Shown in pieces: positions 1-7,761 of a DNA stretch of 64,000 bases. The notes beneath the pieces were generated by a model that did not search any database, had not been told where the DNA came from, and saw only the letters and a program-made list of their open reading frames with translations. The DNA lies in contig CALSRA010000014.1 in NCBI GenBank assembly GCA_943788635.1, forward strand, positions 31,385 through 95,384. The letters run 5' to 3'. Source of the stretch: an uncultured Alphaproteobacteria bacterium. GTDB lineage: Bacteria > Pseudomonadota > Alphaproteobacteria > UBA8366 > GCA-2717185. The position numbers and the translations under genes are program-made. Positions within the stretch are counted from its first letter, which is position 1; the number at the start of each line of letters is the position of its first letter.

Positions 1-153
1 TCCATTGCCGATCCGTATCTGTTCACGATTGCGCAATGGCTTGAAGACGATGGCGTCGATCCCGACCGTGTGCCCAGGGTCGCGGATCACCGGCAGCGGA
101 TGCGCGAACGCCCGGCGGTCCGCACGGCAATTGCCGCCGAATTTGCGGAATAA
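1..153 (+). CDS. C-terminal end of a glutathione S-transferase-like protein (5' end outside window)
   Basis: Frame 1 is open from the first base to a TAA at 151-153, giving 50 residues. The peptide starts SIADPYLFTIAQWLEDD, which resembles the C-terminal helical domain of glutathione S-transferases, where an S-[IV]-A-D-x-Y capping box opens an amphipathic helix. The end (PAVRTAIAAEFAE) also fits the usual GST tail with its R-P-A-V/x-x-A pattern. Only the helical domain is visible, so the thiol-binding N-terminal half and the true start cannot be assessed. It lies 82 bp upstream of egtD on the same strand. The family name is an inference from a short fragment. Confidence 0.6.
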   Translation, partial: SIADPYLFTIAQWLEDDGVDPDRVPRVADHRQRMRERPAVRTAIAAEFAE

Positions 154-235
154 TTCCGGACTGCGGTTTTGCATCATCGGGGGATAGCTGGTACGTAGCC
201 ACTCCTTTCCCTGACCGGTATGCACGGCACTGTTC

Positions 236-1213
236 ATGTCACAAAACACCCTGGCGTTTTTCATCGATCTGGAACCGGCTATCGAGGATTTTCGCGAATC
301 CGTTGTCGCCGGTCTGTCCCGTTCCCCCCGGGAACTTGCCTGCAAGTTCTTCTATGACCCGACGGGCATGGAGCTGTTCCACAAGATCTGCAACACCGAC
401 GAATATTATGTCACCCGCACCGAACTGGCGCTGCTGCGCCAAATCGGGCCGGAGGTCGCGGCGCTTGCCGGGCCGGACACTGCGGTTGTTGAATTCGGCG
501 CGGGGTCCGACCTGAAGGTCCGGCTGCTGCTCGATGCGCTGGAACGGCCGGCGCAATACGTGCCGATTGATATCGCCCGTGAACCGCTGCGCGACGCGAC
601 CGAAGCGATTGCCCGGGATTATCCGGCGATGCGTGTCGGTGCGATCTGCGCCGATTTCACCACGCTGGCGGCGCTGCCGGAAGAAGCGATGCGGGACGTA
701 AAGGGCCGACGGCTGGGTTTTTTCCCGGGTTCGACCATCGGCAATTTCACGCGGTCCGACGCGGCAGATTTCATGGCGCTGATTCGTTCGGTAATGGGCC
801 CCGGCGGGGCGCTGCTGATCGGTGTTGACCTGAAGAAGGACGAAGCCCGCCTCAACGCTGCCTATAACGATGCGGCCGGGTATACCGCAGCGTTCAATCT
901 AAACCTGCTGCACCGGATGAAACGTGAACTGGGCGCGGAGCTGGACCCTGATGCCTTCGAACATGTCGCCTTTTACAACGACGCCGAGGGCCGCGTTGAA
1001 ATGCACCTGCGCAGCCTGAAGGCGCAGACCATCCGCATCGGGTCGGACAGTTTCGACCTCGCCGCCGGCGAGCAGGTTCATTCCGAAAATTCCCACAAAT
1101 ACGGGATCGAGGAATTCACCGCCGTGGCGCAACGGGCCGGGTTTGAAAGCGCTGCGGTCTGGACCGATCCGGATAACCTGTTCAGCATCCACTACCTGAC
1201 GATCCCCGGCTGA
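236..1213 (+). CDS. egtD: EgtD, L-histidine N-alpha-methyltransferase
   Basis: A 325-residue SAM-dependent enzyme that trimethylates histidine to hercynine, the first step of ergothioneine synthesis in the cytoplasm. The length and whole-protein pattern fit the EgtD/DUF2260 family. The SAM-binding glycine motif is EFGAGSDLK at about residues 86-94. The histidine-binding region includes NTDEYYVTRTE (53-63), FFPGSTIGNF (162-171) and HSENSHKYG in the C-terminal third. The ATG at 236 is chosen because the protein starts as the family does; the ATG at 220 is out of frame. EgtB, the sulfoxide synthase usually next to egtD, is not in the window. The upstream neighbour is GST-like and the downstream region is a repeat block. 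Confidence 0.93.
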   Translation: MSQNTLAFFIDLEPAIEDFRESVVAGLSRSPRELACKFFYDPTGMELFHKICNTDEYYVTRTELALLRQIGPEVAALAGPDTAVVEFGAGSDLKVRLLLDALERPAQYVPIDIAREPLRDATEAIARDYPAMRVGAICADFTTLAALPEEAMRDVKGRRLGFFPGSTIGNFTRSDAADFMALIRSVMGPGGALLIGVDLKKDEARLNAAYNDAAGYTAAFNLNLLHRMKRELGAELDPDAFEHVAFYNDAEGRVEMHLRSLKAQTIRIGSDSFDLAAGEQVHSENSHKYGIEEFTAVAQRAGFESAAVWTDPDNLFSIHYLTIPG

Positions 1214-1250
1214 CGCACCGTCGGCTGAAAACAGGCCGGGTGATGTGCAT

Positions 1251-1435
1251 CGGTTTACATTTATTGACATCTATTGGCATTGATTGCCATCGCGGCATCC
1301 ACGGCACTCGCCATACCTTTTTTAAACCCTCTCATCCTTGGCGCAGAGGACAGGGGGAGGCGGGCTGCGTTTCGTCAGAACCTGCGTATTGATTGGCATC
1401 TATTGGCATCTATTGGCATTCATTGCCATCGGTGC
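1251..1435. repeat. Two blocks of 10-bp periodic ATTGNCAT repeats
   Basis: This is the 305-bp gap between egtD and the next gene and holds no credible gene. From about 1251 to 1298 the units run cggtttacat, ttattgacat, ctattggcat, tgattgccat, cgcggcat. From 1391 to 1430 they run gattggcatc, tattggcatc, tattggcatt, cattgccatc. The period is 10 bp, close to one DNA helical turn, so the units face the same side of the helix. The sequence between the blocks is ordinary. The role is unknown: phased protein binding, an intrinsically bent region or a simple tandem duplication are all possible. Confidence 0.7.
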
Positions 1436-1518
1436 GCATTCGCTAATATTCCGTCTTCTAAAAAACAATCAAAAAAAGAAATGATAGCATAAAAAGAACA
1501 AAATGGCAACTTAATCTA

Positions 1519-1806
1519 TTAGCCCAGCAGTGCGGTCGCGATTTCTTCCCACTCAGCGGTCAGCGGTGCGGTGGATGCGGGCTTGCCGGCGCGGCGGTAC
1601 CAGTAGCCGGCATTGGGGAGATCGCCTTCGACCCGGTGCAGATAGGCATGCATCCAGGCGCCGGTTTCGTCATGCTGCGCCTGCGCCAGTTTATGCGCCG
1701 TGTCCCAGTCGCCCCTGGCGTCATGCCACAGCGCCGTCAGCGCCTTGTCGAGGCCCGCGGGCGGGGTGTCACTCGCCGTGGAAGATCGAAAAGCTGCAAT
1801 ATCCAT
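1519..1806 (-). CDS. Conserved hypothetical protein, partner of the TauD-like dioxygenase
   Basis: A 95-residue soluble protein beginning MDIAAFRSSTASD. Its ATG (1806-1804) overlaps the stop of the upstream dioxygenase gene in an ATGA arrangement, so the two are probably translationally coupled. The middle (AWMHAYLHRVEGDLPNAGYW) is aromatic- and alanine-rich and helical in character, as seen in short alpha-proteobacterial hypotheticals found beside oxygenases and acyl-CoA genes. I recognise the type but know no assigned function. A longer frame extends upstream to 1926, but that part only shadows the dioxygenase gene. Confidence 0.75.
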   Translation of the reverse strand: MDIAAFRSSTASDTPPAGLDKALTALWHDARGDWDTAHKLAQAQHDETGAWMHAYLHRVEGDLPNAGYWYRRAGKPASTAPLTAEWEEIATALLG

Positions 1807-2687
1807 CACGCGACCCTCGCTTCGTCCATCGTGGAGATTTCCTGCATGACCGTAAGGCGGCGCAGGTCGCGGCGCTGGGTCATGTCGTAATCGCCGGCGC
1901 GGTGCATCAGGCTGCGATTGTCCCACATCAGCAGGTCGCCGACCCGCCAGTTATGGGTGTAGACGAACTGCCGCTGGGTGGCGTGTTCGGTCAGGTCGCG
2001 CAGCAGTATGCGGCCGTCCGGCACCGGCATGTCGCGGATTTCACTGGCATAGGCAGCGAGATACAGCGACTTGCGGCCCGACCCCGAATGCGTCCGCACC
2101 AGTGGATGCGGGGCCGGCGGGAAGGCGGCGTGTTCTTCCGGTGCGAAATCGGTGAAGCCGATTACCTCGCGCGAATACATCAGCGAATGCATTGCCACCT
2201 TGTCCGCGACCTGTGCCTTGCGCGCGTCGGGCAGTGCGTCATAGGCCGCGCGCATGTCGGCGAATTCGGTCTCCCCGCCTTCGGAGGGCACCGCATGGGC
2301 GAAAAGCAGCGAATATTTCGACGGGATCGGCCGGAAGGCATGGTCGGTGTGCCACAGCCGGTTGCCCAGCGCCATCATCCGCCGCCGGTCGTTCAGCGCC
2401 AGAACCTCGCTGTTTTCGTCCAGGTTGGAAATATCGGTGAAATGCGGGTTCAGCCGCGGCGTATAGCCCTTGCGCTTGACGATGGCAGTTTGCCCCAGCG
2501 GGCCAAACCGGGCGCTGAACGCCATCTGCTGCTCATCGTCGATCTTCTGGTCGTGGAAAACCAGCATGCCGTATGTGTCGAGGGCCGAGACCAGGGCCGC
2601 CTGGGTTTCCGCATCGACCGGATCGCGCAGGTCGATGCCGCTGACCTCGCCGACGAAAAGGGAATGCACTTGTTTGAATTCGACCAT
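1806..2687 (-). CDS. TauD/TfdA-family Fe(II)/2-oxoglutarate-dependent dioxygenase
   Basis: A 293-residue cytoplasmic non-heme iron oxygenase of the usual family length. The HxD iron-binding pair is in LWHTDHAF (H113, D115). The distal histidine is H262 in SLMHRAGDYD, and the 2-oxoglutarate-binding arginine is in RRDLRRL (about 273-276). The family hydroxylates substrates such as taurine, alkyl sulfates, carnitine or phenoxyacetates; the sequence alone does not choose among these, and the gene is not next to sulfonate transport genes. A GAGG element lies 5 bases before the ATG at 2687. It is coupled to the small downstream gene. This is the first of three TauD-like genes in the window. Confidence 0.9.
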   Translation of the reverse strand: MVEFKQVHSLFVGEVSGIDLRDPVDAETQAALVSALDTYGMLVFHDQKIDDEQQMAFSARFGPLGQTAIVKRKGYTPRLNPHFTDISNLDENSEVLALNDRRRMMALGNRLWHTDHAFRPIPSKYSLLFAHAVPSEGGETEFADMRAAYDALPDARKAQVADKVAMHSLMYSREVIGFTDFAPEEHAAFPPAPHPLVRTHSGSGRKSLYLAAYASEIRDMPVPDGRILLRDLTEHATQRQFVYTHNWRVGDLLMWDNRSLMHRAGDYDMTQRRDLRRLTVMQEISTMDEARVA

Positions 2688-2769
2688 ATCAACCTCGCCT
2701 TGCTGCCCCGGGAAGTATGGAATGACGGCTGGCCCCCGTAAAGAGGCACGCCGGGCATGCCGTGGAATT

Positions 2770-3288
2770 TCAGCGCGTGTCGGTCAGGCAATAGACGACG
2801 GTTCGCTTGCCGGCTGCGGTGAACATTTCCGCGTAATCGCCGGGCAGTTTGCCGCCGCGGCCCAGTGTCATGTCCGTCGTCCCGTTCACGCCGACCGCGA
2901 TAAAGTCCCGCCCGGACCCGATGCCGATGGCCGTGACAGGCCCGGCGGGGGGCGTGTCCGCCACCGGTGGCGGCAGCAACGTGACCGATGCGGCATCCCG
3001 CCCCAGCGCCAGGTAGGCCCAGTCAATGTCGATCCTGTCGAAGAAATCTGCATCGGCCGCGGCGTTCCGGCCGTCCGGCTTGCCCAGATAATCCAGCAGG
3101 GGCGGCTGCCGGATGGCGGCATCGGCCCATTTTTCCAGATACCGGACCTTTTCGTCATCCTGTGCCAGCGTGATCAGTTTGCCGCAGTCGGATTCGGAAA
3201 ACCGGTATGTTGTGAACAATGTCACCGCGAGCGGCAACACCACGAGCAGGAACAGGAACAGCGCCGCGATTTTCAGGATCGTCTTCAT
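2770..3288 (-). CDS. Hypothetical protein with N-terminal membrane anchor or signal peptide
   Basis: A protein of about 172 residues starting MKTILKIAALFLFLLVVLPL, a lysine-containing start followed by a long hydrophobic segment that acts as a signal anchor or signal peptide. The rest is soluble, acidic and likely periplasmic, with few cysteines. The frame extends 22 residues further upstream (to 3354), but that extension is arginine-rich and lacks family-like character, so the ATG at 3288 is preferred. I do not recognise the family. It lies between the TauD gene and the divergent CMD-fold gene and ends 82 bp before the TauD start. Confidence 0.6.
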   Translation of the reverse strand: MKTILKIAALFLFLLVVLPLAVTLFTTYRFSESDCGKLITLAQDDEKVRYLEKWADAAIRQPPLLDYLGKPDGRNAAADADFFDRIDIDWAYLALGRDAASVTLLPPPVADTPPAGPVTAIGIGSGRDFIAVGVNGTTDMTLGRGGKLPGDYAEMFTAAGKRTVVYCLTDTR

Positions 3289-3451
3289 GGATGCCTGCCT
3301 TTCTCCGTGGCGCCGTCTACGTCGCGCGATCACGATATCCCGAAAGTGCGGCAATTGCCCAGCATGCCGGGCCGGGCTGGCGCGGTGCAGTGGGCATGGC
3401 TAGGCTGGGGACCGTACCGGGGAACCGACGGATCACGGGGGGAACAATGCC

Positions 3452-4000
3452 ATGAAACGCATGCCGGAACTGACCGATGATGAGTTGGACGCCGACCAGC
3501 GCGCCGTCGTCGACAAGATCACCGCCGGGCCGCGCGGCGGGTTGCATGGCCCCTTCCTGCCGCTGCTGCACAGCCCGCTGCTGCTGGACCGGGTGCAGGA
3601 ACTGGGGCTGCTCTGCCGGTTTCAAAGCTCATTTCCGCCGAAGATCTCCGAACTGCTGATCCTGATATCGGCCCGGTTCTGGACCGCGCAGTTCGAGTTT
3701 TCCTCGCATGTGGAATCGGCAAAGAAAGCGGGCGTGCCCGAAGCCGCGATCGAGGCGATCCGCACCGGCGGCACCCCGGTCTTCGCCGACCCGGACCAGA
3801 CCCTGGTCTACGCCTTCGCCAATGAATTCTTCACCACCAACAAGGTGAGCGACGAAACCTTCGATGCCGCCGTGGAACGCTTCGGCCGCCGCAGCATCGT
3901 CGATCTGGTCGGCATCATGGGTTATTACGCGCTGATCGCGATGACGCTGAACATCTTCGATCCGGCCCTGCCCGAAGGCACCGAGCCGCCGTTTGAATAG
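3452..4000 (+). CDS. Carboxymuconolactone decarboxylase-fold protein
   Basis: A 182-residue protein of the CMD/AhpD-like superfamily. The pattern LLHSPLLLDRVQELGLLCRF ... ISELLILISARFWTAQFEFSSH is typical: a helix, then the segment ending in E-x-x-x-H. The C-terminal half (DLVGIMGYYALIAMTLNIF) also matches. In the AhpD branch an active-site CxxC sits in the E-x-x-x-H region. Here the corresponding sequence has no cysteine pair (WTAQFEFSSH), so peroxidase activity of the AhpD kind is unlikely. Family members act in aromatic-acid ring-fission pathways, but many are uncharacterised. The ATG at 3452 follows GGGGGGAACAATGCC. Confidence 0.85.
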   Translation: MKRMPELTDDELDADQRAVVDKITAGPRGGLHGPFLPLLHSPLLLDRVQELGLLCRFQSSFPPKISELLILISARFWTAQFEFSSHVESAKKAGVPEAAIEAIRTGGTPVFADPDQTLVYAFANEFFTTNKVSDETFDAAVERFGRRSIVDLVGIMGYYALIAMTLNIFDPALPEGTEPPFE

Positions 4001-4082
4001 GGGCCTCGTCCATGACCGACGCTAACGCCGTTCCGATGGTCCTGCACGGTATTTGCGATATCCCCGGCTCTGACTTCAGTTG

Positions 4083-4624
4083 ATGCTGATCATCGAGCTC
4101 GCCTTTGCTGTGTTGGTATTGTTGTTGATACTGACGCTGGGCAGGCTGATCTATGTGCTCGTCGTGAGCCCGTCGAGAGGGGATGATGAGGTCATTCGGA
4201 AATTCGCCCGGAAACGCCGCCAGCTTGTCTTCTTCGCGCTGTTCATAAGCGCTCTGATCGTCTTTCTGGACACATATGTCCGGAAAATTTCCTGGGAATT
4301 TCTGCCGCCATCGCTTGCAATCGGCAGTTTCTTTGTCTGCTACCTGATCAAGCATTTTCGCCGGCAAGCGCGTGTTCACCGGGTGTTTTCGGCTGAGCCG
4401 GAAAAGGAACGGTGTCTTCGACCCGCTGTAATCTTCGATTATGCCAAGGCGCAAAATCCCCGCCTGAAGCGGATTCACTGGACGGTACAAAAAAATATCT
4501 GATCTTTCTGCTAACTTTATTTTTGCTTTTCCCCGTTTCATTCCTGATCTGGATTGGGATTCTTGAGTTCGCCGTACCATTTTTATTGATCCAGTGGGAG
4601 AGTTGGGCGCCTCTGACAAGCTGA
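4083..4624 (+). pseudogene. Small integral membrane protein, frame broken in an A-run
   Basis: The first frame begins MLIIELAFAVLVLLLILTL and encodes two or three hydrophobic segments before stopping at 4502 just after a run of seven A's. One extra A would continue the frame as KKYLIFLLTLFLLFPVSF and then a further hydrophobic stretch to the stop at 4624. The restored protein would be about 180 residues with four membrane segments. Hydrophobicity on both sides of the break and the homopolymer location support a single-base deletion in this sequence. Codon use is more AT-rich than in neighbouring genes. No family was recognised. Confidence 0.55.
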
Positions 4625-4693
4625 AGCAGCGCTCCTGCTGACGGCGGCAGGGTGGCCATGCGGTCTTCATAGTAATGAAAAGGAGCCCCGCCC

Positions 4694-4849
4694 ATGACTG
4701 ACCCCGATGCCTTCTCGATTGAAGGCGGCTGCGCCTGCGGACAGCCAGACGCGCTGGCGGGCGTGCTTGGGGAAGGGGTGACGGGAAGGAAAACGGACTG
4801 CCCTTGCTGCGGCGCCCGGATCAATGCGCGTTGTCGAGATATTCGTTGA
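4694..4849 (+). CDS. Possible 51-residue cysteine-rich (zinc-ribbon-like) protein
   Basis: A short frame starting ATG at 4694 and ending TGA at 4847-4849. An AAAAGGAG ribosome-binding sequence lies upstream at suitable spacing. The product has two cysteine pairs, CAC near residue 13 and CPCC near residue 36, followed by another cysteine, which could bind zinc or an Fe-S cluster. It overlaps the 3' end of the convergent DUF2461 gene by 29 bp. No family was recognised, and it could be chance, but the combination of a strong Shine-Dalgarno and spaced cysteines makes it worth listing. Confidence 0.4.
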   Translation: MTDPDAFSIEGGCACGQPDALAGVLGEGVTGRKTDCPCCGARINARCRDIR

Positions 4850-5486
4850 GCGGCAGCAGCGCCTTGCAGACCCGCAGCGCCTGTTTCAAAAAACCGGGCC
4901 TGAACATCGCGCCGTCATCGAGCCTGTGCCGCGCCATATGGCTTTTCAGCCGGATGAGTTCGATGTCCGGGTGATCCTTCGAAAACCCGCGCGGGGCGGT
5001 TTTGACCGCTTCGCCTTCCAGCCCGTTGAAGGTGTTGCGGAAGGTACGTTCTTGCAGGACGCGTTTCAGGTTGGTGCTGTCGGCGGCGATGCGCTGGCGA
5101 ATGGTGTGCAGCCATTCCGGTTCCGGGCGGAACGCGCCGCCGCTCAGGCGGCATTGGCCGGGTTCGATGTTCATGAAATAGCCGGTACGCCGGTGCAGGT
5201 TCTTGCTGCCGCCGACAAGGATGCGGGCGCCGAAATTGTTCTTGAACGGCGCCTTGATGTTGTGGAACCGCGTGTCGCGATAGATGCGAAAGATACACCG
5301 CCGCGGGTCCATGCCCGTGACCCGGCTGTCGAACTGTTCCATCTCCATCAGCAACACGCCGATGAAAGAGGTGAAGTCGCCCTTGGCGGCGTCGTAGCGC
5401 GCCCGGTTATCCTCGAACCATTCGCGGCTGTTGTTCTGACCAAGCTCGGTGATGAAGGCGAAGGTGTCCGGGTCGAGATGCGGCAT
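4821..5486 (-). CDS. DUF2461 / TIGR02453-family protein
   Basis: A 221-residue protein matching the DUF2461 family along its length. It starts with the typical NNSREWFEDNRARYDAAK segment, followed by RIYRDTRFHNIKAPFKNNFG and a tail with H-x-x-L-x-L type helices. These proteins are widespread in bacteria and fungi, soluble and of unknown function. No catalytic residues are established. The ATG at 5486 gives the normal family N-terminus (MPHLDPDTFAFITEL). It is convergent with the genes upstream and borders a 900-bp region without a confident gene. Confidence 0.9.
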   Translation of the reverse strand: MPHLDPDTFAFITELGQNNSREWFEDNRARYDAAKGDFTSFIGVLLMEMEQFDSRVTGMDPRRCIFRIYRDTRFHNIKAPFKNNFGARILVGGSKNLHRRTGYFMNIEPGQCRLSGGAFRPEPEWLHTIRQRIAADSTNLKRVLQERTFRNTFNGLEGEAVKTAPRGFSKDHPDIELIRLKSHMARHRLDDGAMFRPGFLKQALRVCKALLPLNEYLDNAH

Positions 5487-5844
5487 GGGCGGGGATGTGT
5501 CGTGGTGGTGAGACCGGGTAGCGTTGCCCCTATTATAAGCCGATCGCGCGGTTGAGGAAATGGTCGAACGGCTTCAGGTTTTTGAGCGGACTGGACGCTG
5601 AGTGATTCCCCTACGACCTGTGAGCGGGTACCATCCGACATCCATATCTTCACGGAGTCACGACAGGCTAGGGTCACCCTCTCGGAAAGTGTCCCGGTGA
5701 TGCCTCGATACTACTGGGCGAAGGAAGTTTAGCTGGAGGAAAATCTAGCGCGGTGGCGGGACTGTCTGGGGAAGGGGTAATAGAAATCGGTGTGGGTATT
5801 CTGGCCGCCATTACTGCCAAACGGTACAGGGTGAAACCATTTGC

Positions 5845-5874
5845 AAAAAAAATAGGGCGACCTCAGTCGCCCTA
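5845..5874 (-). terminator. Rho-independent terminator, minus strand
   Basis: TAGGGCGAC at 5853-5861 pairs perfectly with GTCGCCCTA at 5866-5874 around the loop CTCA, giving a 9-bp GC-rich stem. The eight A's at 5845-5852 become a U-run after the stem on the minus strand, so it would end a leftward transcript. The gene it served may be the decayed small frame between 5880 and 6150. Confidence 0.8.
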
Positions 5875-6151
5875 AAGTTAAATTAAAGAAAAGTCAGTAC
5901 CGCTACCGCCAGCATCGACTTCAGCGCCTAGAGAAGCATGTTATCTGCTACGCCAATGAGCGCATACATGCTCAAGGCGGCCAAACCGGAAACGCGTATA
6001 CGCGTTCACGAATACAGTCTTATGCAATTTCGGCTTTTTCCTTTCCCGATATATGGGACTTGAATCGGGAGTCGCCGCATGCAAATGTTCCGTTGGAGAC
6101 GGTCGGAAATACGCATCGGGGTAAATCCCGATTCGATTGCATGACCACCAC

Positions 6152-6190
6152 AAGAGCCGTCCTCGTCTTCACACGAGGGCGGCTCTTTTT
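6152..6190 (+). terminator. Rho-independent terminator, plus strand
   Basis: A long hairpin: bases 6152-6166 (AAGAGCCGTCCTCGT) pair with 6173-6187 with one G-T wobble, around a 6-base loop. It is followed immediately by a T-run through 6190. No rightward coding gene ends just before it. The upstream 100 bp contain further self-complementary sequence, such as ATCGGG/CCCGAT near 6115-6133, so a small untranslated RNA ending here is possible but unproven. Confidence 0.8.
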
Positions 6191-6398
6191 GTTAGTCTCC
6201 CCCGTGGACGCGGTGGTCAGGCGCTGGGGGCTGGAAGGGTGTTGTCATTACTCACTACTCCAATTTATTCATAATAATGCACGATGGCGGTGCTGAGCGT
6301 CAATAAAAAATACTCATACCGAAAAAAATATTGCTCTTACTCAATCAAAGGTATAATCTATAAACATAGAGTAAAAAAATAGAGCGAGGATTTTGGAT

Positions 6399-7202
6399 AT
6401 GGTTACGCGAATGAGGAGTCCGAGGTACCCGAGCATAACGTTGAGGGATGCTATTGAATTTATTAGTACAATACATGATACGGAGCGCACTAACCCCATT
6501 GATAGAGAAGTCGCGGCGCAGGCGATGGGCTATTCAGGTATTTCCGGGCGATCTGCAAAAGTGCTTTCAAGTTTAATACAGTATGGGTTACTTGAAAAAA
6601 GAGGAAAAAATGAAGTCCGTGTTAGCAGGCGGTCTGTGGAAATACTATATCCGGGATCTCGAGAATCTAAGGTTCATGCTCTCACTGATTCGGCATTTGA
6701 GCCAGAATTATTTAAGCGGATTAACGAGAGATTTCCTGATGGGAGGCCATCAGAGGCATCATTGCGATCTTATTTCACTAAAGAAGAGTTTACTAATGCA
6801 GCAATTCCTCCAGCAATTCGGGCGTATTTAGACACTTGCCAATTTCTTGAGGATGAAGGTGGAGTAATGGGTGCGGAAGGTGTGAGCGCATTTGGTCAAG
6901 AAATTGAATTATATCAATTAGATAAAGATTTTGTCGAAAAAAAATACCCCACTCCAGGAAGCGGTGCTGAGAAAAAGGAAGAAAAAAAATATACTCATAG
7001 ACCGGAGGTCGGCGGTAAAAAAGACGGCTTTAGGGTTGTGATCGCGAATAATCGAATTGAAGTTGGAGGTATGTTGTCTACCAAAAGCGAGGCTGACGAA
7101 TTTGTAAATCTGATTTCGAAAATTAGAGATATTCTGCCCGATTCGCTTGGTGAGGGTTTAGAGCCGGACTCAGTAGACAATGGGCTAGAAGACGACAAAT
7201 AA
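6399..7202 (+). CDS. AT-rich winged-helix-type DNA-binding protein, probably acquired
   Basis: A 267-residue protein whose first 80 residues look like a winged helix: REVAAQAMGYSGISGRSAK resembles a recognition helix and LIQYGLLEKRGKNEVRVS a wing. The middle is helical. A lysine/glutamate-rich linker (about 190-210) precedes a compact C-terminal domain that starts GFRVVIANNRIEVGG and ends with an acidic tail. The GAGGA at 6386-6390 sits 8 bases before the ATG at 6399. Base composition and codon use are clearly more AT-rich than in flanking genes, and the gene stands alone behind two terminators, consistent with horizontal transfer. No partner toxin, nuclease or integrase is visible. Function unknown. 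Confidence 0.7.
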   Translation: MVTRMRSPRYPSITLRDAIEFISTIHDTERTNPIDREVAAQAMGYSGISGRSAKVLSSLIQYGLLEKRGKNEVRVSRRSVEILYPGSRESKVHALTDSAFEPELFKRINERFPDGRPSEASLRSYFTKEEFTNAAIPPAIRAYLDTCQFLEDEGGVMGAEGVSAFGQEIELYQLDKDFVEKKYPTPGSGAEKKEEKKYTHRPEVGGKKDGFRVVIANNRIEVGGMLSTKSEADEFVNLISKIRDILPDSLGEGLEPDSVDNGLEDDK

Positions 7203-7246
7203 AAGAAATTCATTTGACCTTGTTTGTTGTCTGTCACAGTTAGTTT

Positions 7247-7729
7247 TCAATTGTTTTCTAAATGCCCCCCGCCCTTGTGCCTTTCCCGTAACCGTCCCGC
7301 CGCCTTTTCCAGACTCCGCGCAATCCTCTCCGCCGGGAAGCCCAACTGCGCCATCGGGATGCCGATGTCGAAGATTTCGGTGTATTGGCGGATCAGCCCG
7401 TCCGGGGCGAGGTCGAAGCGGGACATGCCCTCGAAGATCACGCGTTTGCCCTCCGCGCCGGGCAGTTTCGAGGTGTAGCTGAAATCCCAGCCGGCGTAGC
7501 CGGTGGTGCCGTCGCAGAGCGGGTTATGCATTTTCCAGCGGAAATCCCGCGCATGGGCGTGGAAATGGTCTTCCAGCATCGCGGTGATGGCGTCCCTTCC
7601 CGTCGAGGGGCCGTAGAAGCCGTCGTTGTAGGTGCCGTCCGGCGTGAACAGGACCGCCAGCCGCTGCCCGTCGCCGCGTTCGATCGCGGCGGTGAAACGG
7701 TCGAGCAGGGCCGGGAAGTCCATGGTCAT
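7247..7729 (-). CDS. NTF2-like / SnoaL-fold protein
   Basis: A 160-residue single-domain protein with the NTF2 cone fold pattern: N-terminal helix, then LAVLFTPDGTYNDGFYGPSTGRDAI, then a beta-rich half with WDFSYTSKL and VIFEGMSRFDL. Such proteins act as small cyclases, isomerases, dehydratases or ligand-binding proteins. It is the last gene of a leftward run (MaoC hydratase, OB-fold protein, thiolase, this gene), 32 bp after the thiolase stop, so it probably belongs to that acyl-CoA pathway. Start at 7729 or two codons later (MDFPALLD). Catalytic residues cannot be assigned. Confidence 0.8.
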   Translation of the reverse strand: MTMDFPALLDRFTAAIERGDGQRLAVLFTPDGTYNDGFYGPSTGRDAITAMLEDHFHAHARDFRWKMHNPLCDGTTGYAGWDFSYTSKLPGAEGKRVIFEGMSRFDLAPDGLIRQYTEIFDIGIPMAQLGFPAERIARSLEKAAGRLRERHKGGGHLENN

Positions 7730-7761
7730 GATGCGGCCTTTCGTGTTGCCCCTAATGTCCC

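Larger units (their letters stand above)
5487..6398. other. Gene-poor region leading into an AT-rich patch
   Basis: No gene is confidently supported over about 900 bp. Around 5535-5600 on the minus strand a short fragment ending LKNLKPFDHFLNRAIGL reads like the C-terminus of a lost protein. Between 5880 and 6060 on the minus strand short peptide-like stretches (VNAYTRFRFGRLEHVCAHWR; ASLGAEVDAGGSGTDFSLI) lie in different frames and end just before a terminator, suggesting a decayed small gene. Base composition shifts from GC-rich to AT-rich near 5840. Two strong terminators (listed separately) lie inside. Confidence 0.5.

Noticed and set aside
1251..1435. CRISPR array from the 10-bp repeats
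   Set aside because: Units are only 10 bp, contiguous and without spacers, and no cas genes occur in the window.
6100..6151. Possible tRNA or tmRNA 3' end (TTCGATT followed by GACCACCA)
   Set aside because: No acceptor stem or T-arm pairing could be found upstream; the resemblance is limited to the loop and CCA.
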